This document shows positions 16,493-24,883 of a DNA stretch of 33,386 nucleotides, one piece after another (position 1 is the stretch's first letter; each line of letters opens with the position of its first letter). Both the position numbers and the translations under genes were made by a program. Origin of the DNA: Sphingomonas sanguinis. GTDB taxonomy: Bacteria; Pseudomonadota; Alphaproteobacteria; Sphingomonadales; Sphingomonadaceae. The stretch covers positions 1 to 33,386 of the forward strand of contig NZ_LDTE01000110.1 of NCBI RefSeq assembly GCF_001476905.1, given 5' to 3'. The notes under the pieces are model-generated. The model had not been told where the DNA came from and made no database searches. It was given only the letters and a program-made list of their open reading frames with translations.

Positions 16493-16662
16493 ATGCCTCA
16501 CTCTTATCCAAGAGCGAGACCTTGTCAGGTCATTTGAGGGGCCACCTCAATAGGCCTGCGTTTTGGTGATCCGGGCCCCTGTCTCTCCGCTCGGATGGGC
16601 GCACATCCTCCTCACCGGCGAATACCTCTGGCCCAAGGACACCAGCGCTTAGGGTGTCATTT

Positions 16663-17820
16663 CGCCCTCAGCCGGTACCGCCCCCCTCAAGGCTATCGCG
16701 ACCTCCACCAGCACTAGTTCCAGGATGTCTACAAATGGGCAGGCCAGGACCGGATCGTCCAGATCGGTAAAGGCGGATCGATGTTCGCCACCCCTTCCTA
16801 TATCGCGCGTGAAATGCACCAGCTGTTCGCGGGCTTGGGCAGCAGCAACGGCTTTCGTGGCCTCTCCCGGAACGATTTTTCGATCGGCTGGGCAACCACC
16901 TGTCCGAGCTGAACGCCATCCATCCCTTCCGCGAAGGCTATGGCCGCACTGTGCGGCAGCACGCCGCCCGGGTTGCGCGCGATGTCGGCCATCCGATCCG
17001 CATCGCGTCGATCGACAAGGCGGCATGGATGGATGCCTCACGCTATAGCTTTGTCATCGGCGATCATCGCGGCATGGCCGCTGTCCTCGCCGCGGCGGCC
17101 GTGCGGCGCGACTTTGCGCCCGAGGCACGGCTAGGCCCGGCCAGGATCGCGATGCTCCCCGACCGCGATCCGCCCGAGGGGCAACGCTATCGTCTGCCCC
17201 TTGTGAAGGTGCGCGAGGAGCTTGAACCCTACCTGCCGGCCGCGCGTCAGCAGGCGGCCGATCGTATCCGTGCGCTTGCTAAGGAGGGCGCCCCGTCGGC
17301 CGCCATCGCCAACGCGCGCACCGAGCTTGCCTATGTCCGACATACCAAGGGGCCGATCTACCAAGCGCACTTGTTGAACAATCTCGGCATCCGACAGATC
17401 GATGCCGTTGTCACCAAGGAGCAGGCTCCGCTTGAGCGCGTGCGCAAGATTGGTGCGGCGCTCGGGGTGCAGATAAGGCAGCAGCAGTCGGCCCAGCTCC
17501 AGCGCGCGCTTCGCGCGATGGAGCGGCCTGTCCTGCCACCAGGTTATTCGCTACATCAGGAGCGACTCGCCATCCTATTTCTGAAGAACACCCCCGAACA
17601 GAACCATGCCGATCCCCGGCTCGCGCCTGGTCAGGCACTTGTGGACGCGGCGATCGCCGCAGCGCGCGAACACGGAGGTAGCACGCGGGTGATCGGCGCG
17701 GCCGGGGCGTCGACCCCCCAGCAGATCGCCGAGCGGATCAAAACGGGCGGCACGCTGGACGCTGATTGTGTTTGTCCGCTCGATCCCAGCGTTGAGGTAG
17801 CGATGAAGGACAAGCTATGA
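16663..17820 (+). pseudogene. Decayed Fic-domain protein gene
   Basis: Remnant of a Fic (AMPylase-type) gene. The pieces are collinear with Fic proteins: YRDLHQH, an in-frame TAG, then FQDVYKWAG and the MHQLFAGL helix, a frameshift in a T-run near 16878, and the active-site motif HPFREGYGR at 16921-16947. The intact part continues to 17820 with a long helical C-terminus. The canonical motif is HPFx(D/E)GNGR, so the conserved Asn is replaced by Tyr as well. A stop, a frameshift and a motif change together argue that the toxin is dead. The 5' end is cut off near the IS2-like element. Fic proteins modify target proteins with AMP; no antitoxin gene remains. Confidence 0.75.
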
Positions 17821-17874
17821 AGTCGTTGATGCGGCCGAAGGGCTCCAGAGCGCAATAGTTCTGAGCAAGAGTAA

Positions 17875-18525
17875 TCATCGGCAAACTTGATTGTCAATTT
17901 GAGGATGGGCTATCGCATCGGCCCATGTATCGTCTTTATAATTCTCTCTTTCCTGCGTAAGATCAATTTCAATAAGCTGATTTATATCATGTATAGTCTG
18001 GTTCCAACGCTCTACCCAATTTCCGTTCTCTACAATTAAGGAGTGGAAAGGTTTATTTAAACGCTGATTGTTTTCGTCACTAAGCCATCGGTGACCATCT
18101 CGCGTTAAAACCAGATTCACGTGGGATGGATACTCCCAAAAAGATATTTTTCTATCCCCATCTGGTTCCGCAATTGTCAAACTGTCATGAAGTTTTGAGC
18201 CGTCATTTAGGTTAATGATCCGCCTTAGAAATAGTAAATTCGCATGGCTTGCCCAACACACGAATACAAAAGCATGGCCAAGCAAAGCCGGATGTCCGGG
18301 CCGCTGGACACGCGCCTGTCCGACCCATCGCCCCCCCCAGCTCGTAAGATCTGATTGTCCTTTTGCTTTCGGCTGCGGCGTTCTCTCCGTATATGGGGAA
18401 TTAGCATTAACAGCAGACGCGCAACGCAAAGACGCCGAACTAGCTTGAGCGCCCGCTAATGTGACGCTTGCTGAGCAGCCTACGAAAAGCACGAGGCGCC
18501 GTATCAAGGAAACTGACGACATCAT
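17875..18525 (-). CDS. Hypothetical exported protein
   Basis: A protein of about 216 residues with an N-terminal signal-peptide-like segment (SVSLIRRLVLFVGCSASVTLAGAQA: basic, hydrophobic, then small residues). The FVGC could be a weak lipobox, although a cut after AGA also fits. The rest is soluble and Asn/Asp-rich at the C-terminus; no family is recognised. The ATG at 18525 follows GGAG by about eight bases; a GTG at 18531 and an ATG at 18522 are alternatives. Composition shifts to AT-rich here, marking the edge of the transferred island. Confidence 0.5.
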   Translation of the reverse strand: MMSSVSLIRRLVLFVGCSASVTLAGAQASSASLRCASAVNANSPYTERTPQPKAKGQSDLTSWGGRWVGQARVQRPGHPALLGHAFVFVCWASHANLLFLRRIINLNDGSKLHDSLTIAEPDGDRKISFWEYPSHVNLVLTRDGHRWLSDENNQRLNKPFHSLIVENGNWVERWNQTIHDINQLIEIDLTQERENYKDDTWADAIAHPQIDNQVCR

Positions 18526-18595
18526 GCACACTCCGTTAAAGCAGATTAGGGAACGACGCTAACATACACAGCCAAGCCGCAGTATCGGCTTTAAT

Positions 18596-19000
18596 TTATA
18601 CACCCAAGGAATCAGCAGTAATTGAGAATGTCCAGTAAGCGCGACCGCGGCGCTCGACGCAATCTGCCAACATGGTGCAACCGCAGCCGGCTGCTTGCTT
18701 AATAACCACTCTCATATCGGAAGCCATGTCAGGATGATTATGGAAAAGCCAATATATGATTGGCACAGATATTCCAATTAAAGATGAATCACACTTCTTA
18801 TACGCCAATAACAAACGCTTGCGAACCGATATATGTGCTACCCTCGGGGACTTGGTATTATTCTTCAATCCCAATTCAATTTCGAGTTCGCGCATTAAGG
18901 CGTCAGCATTATCTATAAAAATATGATCTCTCGCACGAACGGAGCCGTTCAATACAAAAATAATTTCTATAGAACGCATATAGGTGTGCATGTTTTTCAT
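18596..19000 (-). CDS. Hypothetical protein
   Basis: A 134-residue protein of natural-looking composition but no recognisable domain. It has a basic SVRKRLLLAYKKC segment and a Cys/Gly-rich CGCTMLADCVERRG stretch near the C-terminus. Its ATG overlaps the stop of a possible 68-codon frame in TAATG, suggesting translational coupling. It is AT-rich and located at the left edge of the biosynthetic island; its role is unknown. Confidence 0.45.
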   Translation of the reverse strand: MKNMHTYMRSIEIIFVLNGSVRARDHIFIDNADALMRELEIELGLKNNTKSPRVAHISVRKRLLLAYKKCDSSLIGISVPIIYWLFHNHPDMASDMRVVIKQAAGCGCTMLADCVERRGRAYWTFSITADSLGV

Positions 19001-19206
19001 TATATTGAAAGCTTAATATGCATATTAAGCGGAAGTGATGTATAACCCGGCAGGGCCATCATTGTGAGTAGAGTTAACATCAACTTGTGCGAGTGGAGAT
19101 TGAATATACATGCATCTAAATAATAGCTAATATTACTATTTTGCTTCGGACGAATCATAATCCTATCATTCTTTTTAGAAAGTATTGAGGCTATATCATA
19201 ATACAA
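19000..19206 (-). CDS. Possible small hypothetical protein
   Basis: A 68-codon AT-rich frame with a hydrophobic middle (KLMLTLLTMMALPG). The only support is its TAATG junction with the downstream 134-residue gene. It may not be translated. Confidence 0.25.
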   Translation of the reverse strand: MYYDIASILSKKNDRIMIRPKQNSNISYYLDACIFNLHSHKLMLTLLTMMALPGYTSLPLNMHIKLSI

Positions 19207-19358
19207 AAGAACGCCATAGCCACAAAAAATAATGAATTTTCAATAAGTTGGCTAGCCAGCTATACAAGTTTCAAAATTTGCCGCAGAATCTAAGGCTATG
19301 TTATCGTTTAATAGAGGCGAGCCTAGGCTTCGGCAGCATATATAAGGGGTGGGAAGGA

Positions 19359-20534
19359 ATGGTTAGGTCGAGAATTTGGGTGCTCATGGCCTGCGCAGTT
19401 GTATCTGTTTCCGGGCCAGCATCTATTCTCCCGATTCTACCAGCAATTGTCGAGAACCTAAAAATCTCAAGCTCCAGTGCGCAAATGCTGGTAGCAACCT
19501 ATAGCGTCGGCTTAGTATGTGGCCTATTACTATTTGGGTTCATGAAACCGAGATGGTCAAGCACGAGTCTGCTGACTTTAGCTATGTCGATATGCACTAT
19601 CGCTGCGATTGTCGCTGCGAGGGCGGATTCGTATTGGACACTAGTTTGTAGCCGCTTCGTGCAGGGTGTTGCAAGTGCGGCAGCGCCCGCACTCGTCCCA
19701 GCGATCATGCGTTCCGTTTACAGTGGGACAAGAGCCATACGTGCTATGGCGACCCTTGGCAGTTTGGAGGCGATAGCCCCTGCGCTAGCGCCATCGGCAG
19801 CAGTCGCCCTGCTGAAATTTGGGGGCTGGCGATTGCCGCTGACGGCTTTAGCTATAGCGACCGGCTGCGTCACATTGCTTATGTTTACTTTGTGGGGAAC
19901 GGTTCGCTCTACAGTTTTTGTAGTACCGAACATCTCGGTAAGTAGGCGATTTGGTCGAAAGAATCTATACTGGCGGCTGGCGCTAAGCCATGCGTTAACT
20001 ACGAGTAGCGTTCTCGTGCTTGTGGCGCCAGTACCGCTCATACTCTCCTCGAGATTTAGCCTTGGTGTGGAGTGTTACGCATTAATACAGCTGGTATCGC
20101 TTTCCTCATTTATAATAGCTACTAATGTGGCACCGTTAATGAACAGGAAGTGCAAGAAAAGTATTATCATCATTTCCGGAACAGCTATCGTTTTCATCGG
20201 GAGTGTGTTCTTGGTAATGGTGTCATATTGCGAAAAATTATCAGTATATTACATTGCGATATTTCTAGTTATTATGAACATTGGCGCAGGTGTACGGGGT
20301 CCAATAAGCTATAACTGTGTTTTAGATGCTGCGCATGGCGACGAAGTTAAGGGATCTTCAATTCTTGTAGTTTTAATATTAGGGATAACATCAATTGGTC
20401 TTGTGTTCACTGCTCCAATGATAGAATATCATCTAACAGCGCTCACTTTAGTTCCGGCAACGATGTCTGGCTTGGCATTCTTTATTTCATTGATATGGCC
20501 AATTGAAAGCGCAGATAGATTGCGAAAGATATGA
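19359..20534 (+). CDS. MFS efflux transporter, Bcr/CflA-like
   Basis: A 391-residue inner-membrane transporter with about 12 hydrophobic spans, of the drug:H+ antiporter type (DHA1). It opens with a Bcr-like SGPASILPILPAIV first helix, has the SRFVQGVASAAAPALVPAIM helix 4 pattern, and GGWRLPLTALA in helix 6. The ATG at 19359 is preferred over an upstream TTG at 19248 because it starts directly before helix 1 with an AAGGGG/GGAAGGA box in front. The stop overlaps the next gene (ATGA). Its place beside a biosynthetic operon suggests it exports the product and gives self-protection; the substrate is not readable. Confidence 0.82.
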   Translation: MVRSRIWVLMACAVVSVSGPASILPILPAIVENLKISSSSAQMLVATYSVGLVCGLLLFGFMKPRWSSTSLLTLAMSICTIAAIVAARADSYWTLVCSRFVQGVASAAAPALVPAIMRSVYSGTRAIRAMATLGSLEAIAPALAPSAAVALLKFGGWRLPLTALAIATGCVTLLMFTLWGTVRSTVFVVPNISVSRRFGRKNLYWRLALSHALTTSSVLVLVAPVPLILSSRFSLGVECYALIQLVSLSSFIIATNVAPLMNRKCKKSIIIISGTAIVFIGSVFLVMVSYCEKLSVYYIAIFLVIMNIGAGVRGPISYNCVLDAAHGDEVKGSSILVVLILGITSIGLVFTAPMIEYHLTALTLVPATMSGLAFFISLIWPIESADRLRKI

Positions 20535-20998
20535 AATCGCTAGACGACAATGTCGCGAAAACCCTTGAGGCAATTGCAGACTTACTTGAAGATGCCGTTG
20601 ATCCTTGGTGGATAATTACCGGCGCAGCGGCAGCGTTATACGGTGTCACCCCTGGCCCTGTAAAAGACGTAGATGTACTAGTATCCAAAAGAGATGCTAA
20701 AAGGCTAGAGAGCCGCAAGGTAGCAGCCCGTTCTAGTAATGGGCCGAGTAATCTATTTTACTCTTCCCTGTTTCTCGAGGTGCAGTCGGAACCTCTCAAT
20801 ATCGAGTTGATGGCAGATTTTCACATTGCCAAGGACTCAAAATGGATACCGGTATCATTTAATACAAGAAATAGCCGGAAAATTAGCAATAAAACGATTT
20901 ATATCCCGTCGCGGCACGAACTTATTGACCTATTTCGTTGTATAGGAAGGCGTAAAGACATAATACGAGCGGATATGCTCGAGAAATTAAATGATTAA
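20531..20998 (+). CDS. Small nucleotidyltransferase-fold protein
   Basis: A 155-residue protein with the minimal nucleotidyltransferase pattern: ITGAAAALYGV followed by the KDVDVLVS metal-binding pair of aspartates (residues ~40-58), a later EPLNIELMADF strand that could supply the third acid, and a RRKDIIRADMLEKL ending typical of these proteins. Relatives include aminoglycoside and lincosamide nucleotidyltransferases and toxin-antitoxin NTases, so it could modify a small molecule with a nucleotide. It is coupled to the MFS gene (ATGA), and its end overlaps by four bases the end of the convergent CCA-like gene. A self-resistance or tailoring role is inferred. Confidence 0.6.
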   Translation: MKSLDDNVAKTLEAIADLLEDAVDPWWIITGAAAALYGVTPGPVKDVDVLVSKRDAKRLESRKVAARSSNGPSNLFYSSLFLEVQSEPLNIELMADFHIAKDSKWIPVSFNTRNSRKISNKTIYIPSRHELIDLFRCIGRRKDIIRADMLEKLND

Positions 20999-21864
20999 GT
21001 TTTGTTGCCCACTGTGATTGATGAATTGCTGTTACCAGAGTTGTTCCAGTAAGATGTGTAGCCTACGGATCCACTGTTCACAGCAAATTCTAAGGCTTGG
21101 ATTGTCTCAGCCGACGCGCCGTTGTTAGCGCAAAAATGAAGTATTGCAGCCTTAAGGTCTGATGAATCTCGGGTCAGCTCATTAAGATATCCCGCAAGAT
21201 CGACGCCAAAGCTAGCGACATCATCATTGATTCGGTTTACGAAAAATGTATGAGAATAATTGTCTGGAACGAAACCTCGGCAAGCAAATAATGCCATGCG
21301 TAGTGTTAGCCGCAAATCAAGTTCTGCCTTTCGCGGATCTGCGGCTATGACAAGTTTGCGAGCTTGGCAGTCGGCGATCCCACGGTTTAATGGATCAAGG
21401 ACGCCCTCATTCATACGCCAGTACATCGCATTTATGGTGAAGTCTGTCGTTAGTGCATCTGCATATGGATCGCCGCTATATCCCCAATGGATTTCGCTTA
21501 ATCGGCTCGCACCTATGATACTGTTAATGTCTCGAAACATGCCGACGTCGATATATTCGCTGTGGGAATTGCCCACTCTCAGTGAACCAAGAGGTTCATT
21601 ATAAATAAGAAGGGAATCTGTACCCATCGCCTCTTTTAATATATCGGCGGTCTTAACAATTGGCGCGCGAGCGACCATGTCAATATCTTTTGGTGCGTTG
21701 TTTCCTGTTATAATATCTCGGACGGCGCCCCCAGCAAGATAAACTGGAATGCCTTTCGACTCGAGAAAGTCAACTATTGATTGGGCAGACCAGTTAATGC
21801 CGCGTGAATCGCGGATCTTGTAACCTAAAATATTTGAAAAAGTTTGATCCCACTGCGACATCAT
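20995..21864 (-). CDS. CCA-adding/poly(A) polymerase-like nucleotidyltransferase, head domain only
   Basis: Homologue of the class II tRNA nucleotidyltransferase/poly(A) polymerase head and neck, 289 residues. It has AGGAVRDIITG (about 44-54), the catalytic KDIDM with D60 and D62, the TTDFTINAMYW block, and the DPLNRGIADCQARKL element. Standard CCA-adding enzymes run to ~400 residues with body and tail regions for tRNA; here the C-terminus is short, diverged and Asn/Ser-rich. A plasmid biosynthetic operon is also an odd place for a housekeeping tRNA enzyme. It may transfer a nucleotide to a pathway intermediate. The ATG at 21864 has AGGGG five bases upstream. It is last in the operon, 30 bases after the phosphatase gene. 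Confidence 0.75.
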   Translation of the reverse strand: MMSQWDQTFSNILGYKIRDSRGINWSAQSIVDFLESKGIPVYLAGGAVRDIITGNNAPKDIDMVARAPIVKTADILKEAMGTDSLLIYNEPLGSLRVGNSHSEYIDVGMFRDINSIIGASRLSEIHWGYSGDPYADALTTDFTINAMYWRMNEGVLDPLNRGIADCQARKLVIAADPRKAELDLRLTLRMALFACRGFVPDNYSHTFFVNRINDDVASFGVDLAGYLNELTRDSSDLKAAILHFCANNGASAETIQALEFAVNSGSVGYTSYWNNSGNSNSSITVGNKT

Positions 21865-21894
21865 CAATACCCCTGCTGAATGTAGTATTTATCT

Positions 21895-22515
21895 TTAATA
21901 AGATCCGGTCATTAAGCCGATAGGTAAGTGACATACATCGCCTAGAGTATTCATATGCCATCGTCTATTGTCTAGTATTAGTTGGCTTACGGACGAGGCT
22001 GGAATAGGGCCGATTGAGCGAAATTCACGAGCGGGTAGCCCCAGATAATGACAGATGAGAAGCCTTATAATACCTTTGTGGCTTACGATCACGATGTGAT
22101 CGTTCTCTATTTGATAGTGCTCTGAAGCAGCGATCGCGCGAGCCTGAGCCGAAAGACCAGTTTCTCCCATGGGTGGTGCATTTGTAGCTGGATCTTTCCT
22201 CCATGCGTCATACTCGGAGGATGTATTGATGCCAGTTATGACACACCCATCCCAGTTTCCGAAATCTATTTCTAATAACCTATCGTCAGTGTGTAAATCT
22301 ACTGAACAATGGTTAGCAATTGGTTTTGCCGTTTCGAACGCTCTACTCAATGGGCTGGATACGACGATATCGACGTTGTAAAGCAACGGGTGGGAAGTCA
22401 GGAAATTAGAGGCCCTAATTCCATCATTATGCAGTGGCGGATTTTGGTGCCCACAGAAACGTCCCGTGAGTGTATGGGAGGTGACGCCGTGACGTACCAA
22501 TGTCAGCTTTTTCAT
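21895..22515 (-). CDS. Histidine phosphatase (phosphoglycerate-mutase superfamily)
   Basis: A 206-residue phosphatase with the LVRHG motif (nucleophile His9), the proton donor Glu82 in EIDFGNWDG, and the second catalytic His146 in VSHKG. Size and the FGNWDG element resemble CobC-type alpha-ribazole phosphatase, which removes a 5'-phosphate from a nucleoside-like substrate. This fits a final dephosphorylation step in a nucleoside pathway, but the true substrate is unknown. It overlaps the mutase gene by four bases (ATGA). Confidence 0.85.
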   Translation of the reverse strand: MKKLTLVRHGVTSHTLTGRFCGHQNPPLHNDGIRASNFLTSHPLLYNVDIVVSSPLSRAFETAKPIANHCSVDLHTDDRLLEIDFGNWDGCVITGINTSSEYDAWRKDPATNAPPMGETGLSAQARAIAASEHYQIENDHIVIVSHKGIIRLLICHYLGLPAREFRSIGPIPASSVSQLILDNRRWHMNTLGDVCHLPIGLMTGSY

Positions 22516-23924
22516 TGCTCGCCTGCCGCGAGAATTTTTGAAAGTTCTTCCCCTGGTTCCTGATCGATCTCGCTATATATGCGCAAGCCACCTTCGGTTG
22601 ACGAAGGGCGGACTAAGGCCGATTGCCTATTTGGGCCATAAATTCGATAGCCGTCGATTGTTCTGTCTATCTGCAGCGGCCAACCGAGGCTTGTGGCCAA
22701 TGCGTGAAGCAGCTCGTGCACGTCCTCCTGTGACATGTGCGGAAGGTGCTGCTCGCTAGAGTGTAAATGGGCGGTGCCCAGCTCCGCTTTGATGCTCGCT
22801 ATGATCGTGGCGAGCGGCTTTGCATGATGGGCAAGCATGTGGGTCGCTAGGAGTACAGCGGCAAGAGGGTCTCGGTCACTGGTCAGTGACTCGAAACCAT
22901 AGTCTCCGACACTACCTACCGCCACCGATCGAGGAGACGACCGCATAGCTCCGGCGAGATGCTTGAATCCCACTGCGGTTTCAACCAGATCAGATCCGCG
23001 GTATGCAGCCGCAGCCCGGATGGTCTGTCCGCATGTCGTGGTCATCATCACTGTACCATTGAATAGCAGGCCGAGCTCCGGTCGCGGATTGAGCAGTAGG
23101 GCCGCCATCAAGTCAGCAGAGTCGATGGCACTGCCGCGATGGTCGAGGAAGATCACACGGTCGCCATCTCCATCAAGAACCAATCCAAGATCAGCACCAT
23201 GAAGGGCAACCAAGGCCGCACAACGTTCGCGGGATTTTGCAAGCGTTGGATCTGGCCGCAGGCCACCGAAATCAGCTTTGGGTTCCTGCCCAACCGTCGT
23301 TACTTGATATCCAAGACGCTCACAGAAGCGACTCATTGGATGACCCGCAATGCCGTTCAGGCCGTCCACGACGACGTGTAGAGAATGTGGCAGACAGGGC
23401 GGGACAAGCTCTATGAGCCTATTTGCGTGCAAGTCGGTTATAGCTGTTAGCTCGCGTGGCGTAAGGACCTTGGCCGATGCGGAGGGTGGGGCCGCGCATA
23501 CTGTAGCTGCATCAAGCGCGCGATATTGAGCGTCGGCTGCTGCTTCCAACGTATCGCTCAATGGGCCTCCCGGTGGAACCTTGACCTTTATCCCGTTCCA
23601 GTCGGCCGGATTATGACTGGCGGTAACGAGGAAGGCGAGATCAGCTTGCCCGGACGCCAGCATTCCACTCGCTACCGGCGTCGGAAGATGGGGCGCAATT
23701 CGTATTTCGGCGCTGGCCGACCAACGCCTGATCGCCGAAGCAATGGCCGATGCTGCCTCCGGGCCACCACGACGTGAGTCATAACTAATTAGAACGCTTT
23801 GCGTCGTTGCCTTATTAATTACATTCAGAACACAAGTAGCTAGCATAGCCGCAGATTCAGCGGAAAAGCCATCCGGAAACCGGCCGCGCCACCCGTCGGC
23901 ACTGGCCTTCATAGAAATAGTCAT
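22512..23924 (-). CDS. Phosphohexomutase (phosphomannomutase/phosphoglucomutase family)
   Basis: Alpha-D-phosphohexomutase of 470 residues, full length. It shows the phosphoserine loop TASHNP at 101-106 (Ser103), the Mg-binding DGDGDR loop at 251-256, a divergent sugar-binding GDYGFES in place of the usual GEESGH, and the C-terminal phosphate-binding RPSSTEGGLR. The family moves phosphate between positions 6 (or 5) and 1 of sugars. The altered sugar loop suggests a non-standard substrate. In this operon it could convert a ring-5/6-phosphate into the 1-phosphate that a nucleoside phosphorylase needs. Coupled by ATGA to the kinase and phosphatase genes on either side. Confidence 0.88.
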   Translation of the reverse strand: MTISMKASADGWRGRFPDGFSAESAAMLATCVLNVINKATTQSVLISYDSRRGGPEAASAIASAIRRWSASAEIRIAPHLPTPVASGMLASGQADLAFLVTASHNPADWNGIKVKVPPGGPLSDTLEAAADAQYRALDAATVCAAPPSASAKVLTPRELTAITDLHANRLIELVPPCLPHSLHVVVDGLNGIAGHPMSRFCERLGYQVTTVGQEPKADFGGLRPDPTLAKSRERCAALVALHGADLGLVLDGDGDRVIFLDHRGSAIDSADLMAALLLNPRPELGLLFNGTVMMTTTCGQTIRAAAAYRGSDLVETAVGFKHLAGAMRSSPRSVAVGSVGDYGFESLTSDRDPLAAVLLATHMLAHHAKPLATIIASIKAELGTAHLHSSEQHLPHMSQEDVHELLHALATSLGWPLQIDRTIDGYRIYGPNRQSALVRPSSTEGGLRIYSEIDQEPGEELSKILAAGEQ

Positions 23925-24883
23925 GAAGGCCGCCGCGAGGTTGCTGGCCTAGCTGCGAGTTCCAGTAACTGGGGTAATCCAGTATGACCGCCACGCGCAC
24001 CAGCTTGGCTAGCAACCGATGCGCCATACACGTTGCCCAATGCGAGCCGATCTTTAGCCCCAAAACTTGCCATTTTCGCGACGACGTAAGCCGCTAAAAA
24101 CGCATCACCGCAACCGATCGTGTCAACGACCTCAATGGGCAACGCTTCCACTGAAATAGTGGACTTACTCATGCGCATTTCAGCTCCATTGGCACCGCGG
24201 GTCGTGACGATTTCCAGATCAGAGCGCTCATCTAGTAAGGAGGCGAGTGCTCGGCGCTCGACGGCATTGATCAAGAGCACGTCGATACGGTCCAAGATAC
24301 CACTTTGGGCGGCGACAACAGAGCTGGCGAAGGCCCCCGGACACCAATAAATATCCGGTGAGGTAGCCCCGCGTGGCAACCGGGCCGTCGCCTCAATTAG
24401 CGATTTTGGAGGATCAAATAGTACGAGGGCGTGGGGACGAAAGTCGTCGATTTCTTTCATTAAGTCCACGCTTAGGTGGTCGTTTGCCCCTCGGTCGAGC
24501 AGCATGAAGTGACGATCGGCTGCCACCGGAATATATACTGCACCGCTCGCAACCCCAGCGCAGTGCTGGATATGTGATGTGTCAACACCCGAGTCTGCCA
24601 GGTCAGCCTCAAGCGCCGCACCCTCCGCATCCTCCCCGACCGCGGCGAGGATGCGGACGGAAACTCCGAGAGCTGCCAACGCTGCTGCGCAGTTTCCCGC
24701 ATGCCCGCCGGGACAGCGCCGAACGTGGTCGAGTACCGCAGCGCCGTCATTCTCTGGCAATGATCGCGCTTCCAATAGAATGTCCATGTTAAGCGACCCC
24801 ATAACGAGGACGCGACTATTGGCCGCGCATGCAACGACGGTGCGTGCCATATCGCTGACGGTGGCAGAATCAGGCGCTATCAC
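23921..24883 (-). CDS. PfkB-family carbohydrate/nucleoside kinase
   Basis: Ribokinase-like kinase of 320 residues. It carries the N-terminal GSLNMDI start, the PGGHAGNCAAALAALG substrate-binding block (58-73), a NAVE element at 206-209 that helps place the metal, and the catalytic DTIGCGDAF at 254-262 with base Asp260. Family members phosphorylate ribose, adenosine, fructose-1-P or pseudouridine, so a cyclitol or nucleoside hydroxyl is a plausible target. The GTG start overlaps the RidA stop (GTGA) with GGAGGG upstream; an ATG at residue 12 is an alternative. Confidence 0.85.
   Translation of the reverse strand: MIAPDSATVSDMARTVVACAANSRVLVMGSLNMDILLEARSLPENDGAAVLDHVRRCPGGHAGNCAAALAALGVSVRILAAVGEDAEGAALEADLADSGVDTSHIQHCAGVASGAVYIPVAADRHFMLLDRGANDHLSVDLMKEIDDFRPHALVLFDPPKSLIEATARLPRGATSPDIYWCPGAFASSVVAAQSGILDRIDVLLINAVERRALASLLDERSDLEIVTTRGANGAEMRMSKSTISVEALPIEVVDTIGCGDAFLAAYVVAKMASFGAKDRLALGNVYGASVASQAGARGGHTGLPQLLELAARPATSRRPS

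Larger units (their letters stand above)
15262..16544. mobile_element. IS3-family insertion sequence (IS2 group), no target duplication
   Basis: An element of about 1.28 kb. The left end TGCCCCCTAAATGGCTGACAGG resembles the inverted right end TGGCCCCTCAAATGACCTGACA (imperfect terminal repeats ending in TG/CA). It encodes orfA and orfB on the minus strand with a 4-bp overlap. The bases outside the two ends (GTTGT on the left, CCTCA on the right) do not form a direct repeat, so the flanks were probably joined by deletion or recombination after insertion. Confidence 0.8.

Noticed and set aside
16649..17041. Minus-strand open frame over the Fic remnant
   Set aside because: It is antisense to clearly Fic-derived sequence and has no features of its own.
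20995..21864. Housekeeping CCA-adding tRNA enzyme
   Set aside because: The body/tail region is missing or diverged, and the gene is the last member of a specialised operon on a plasmid.
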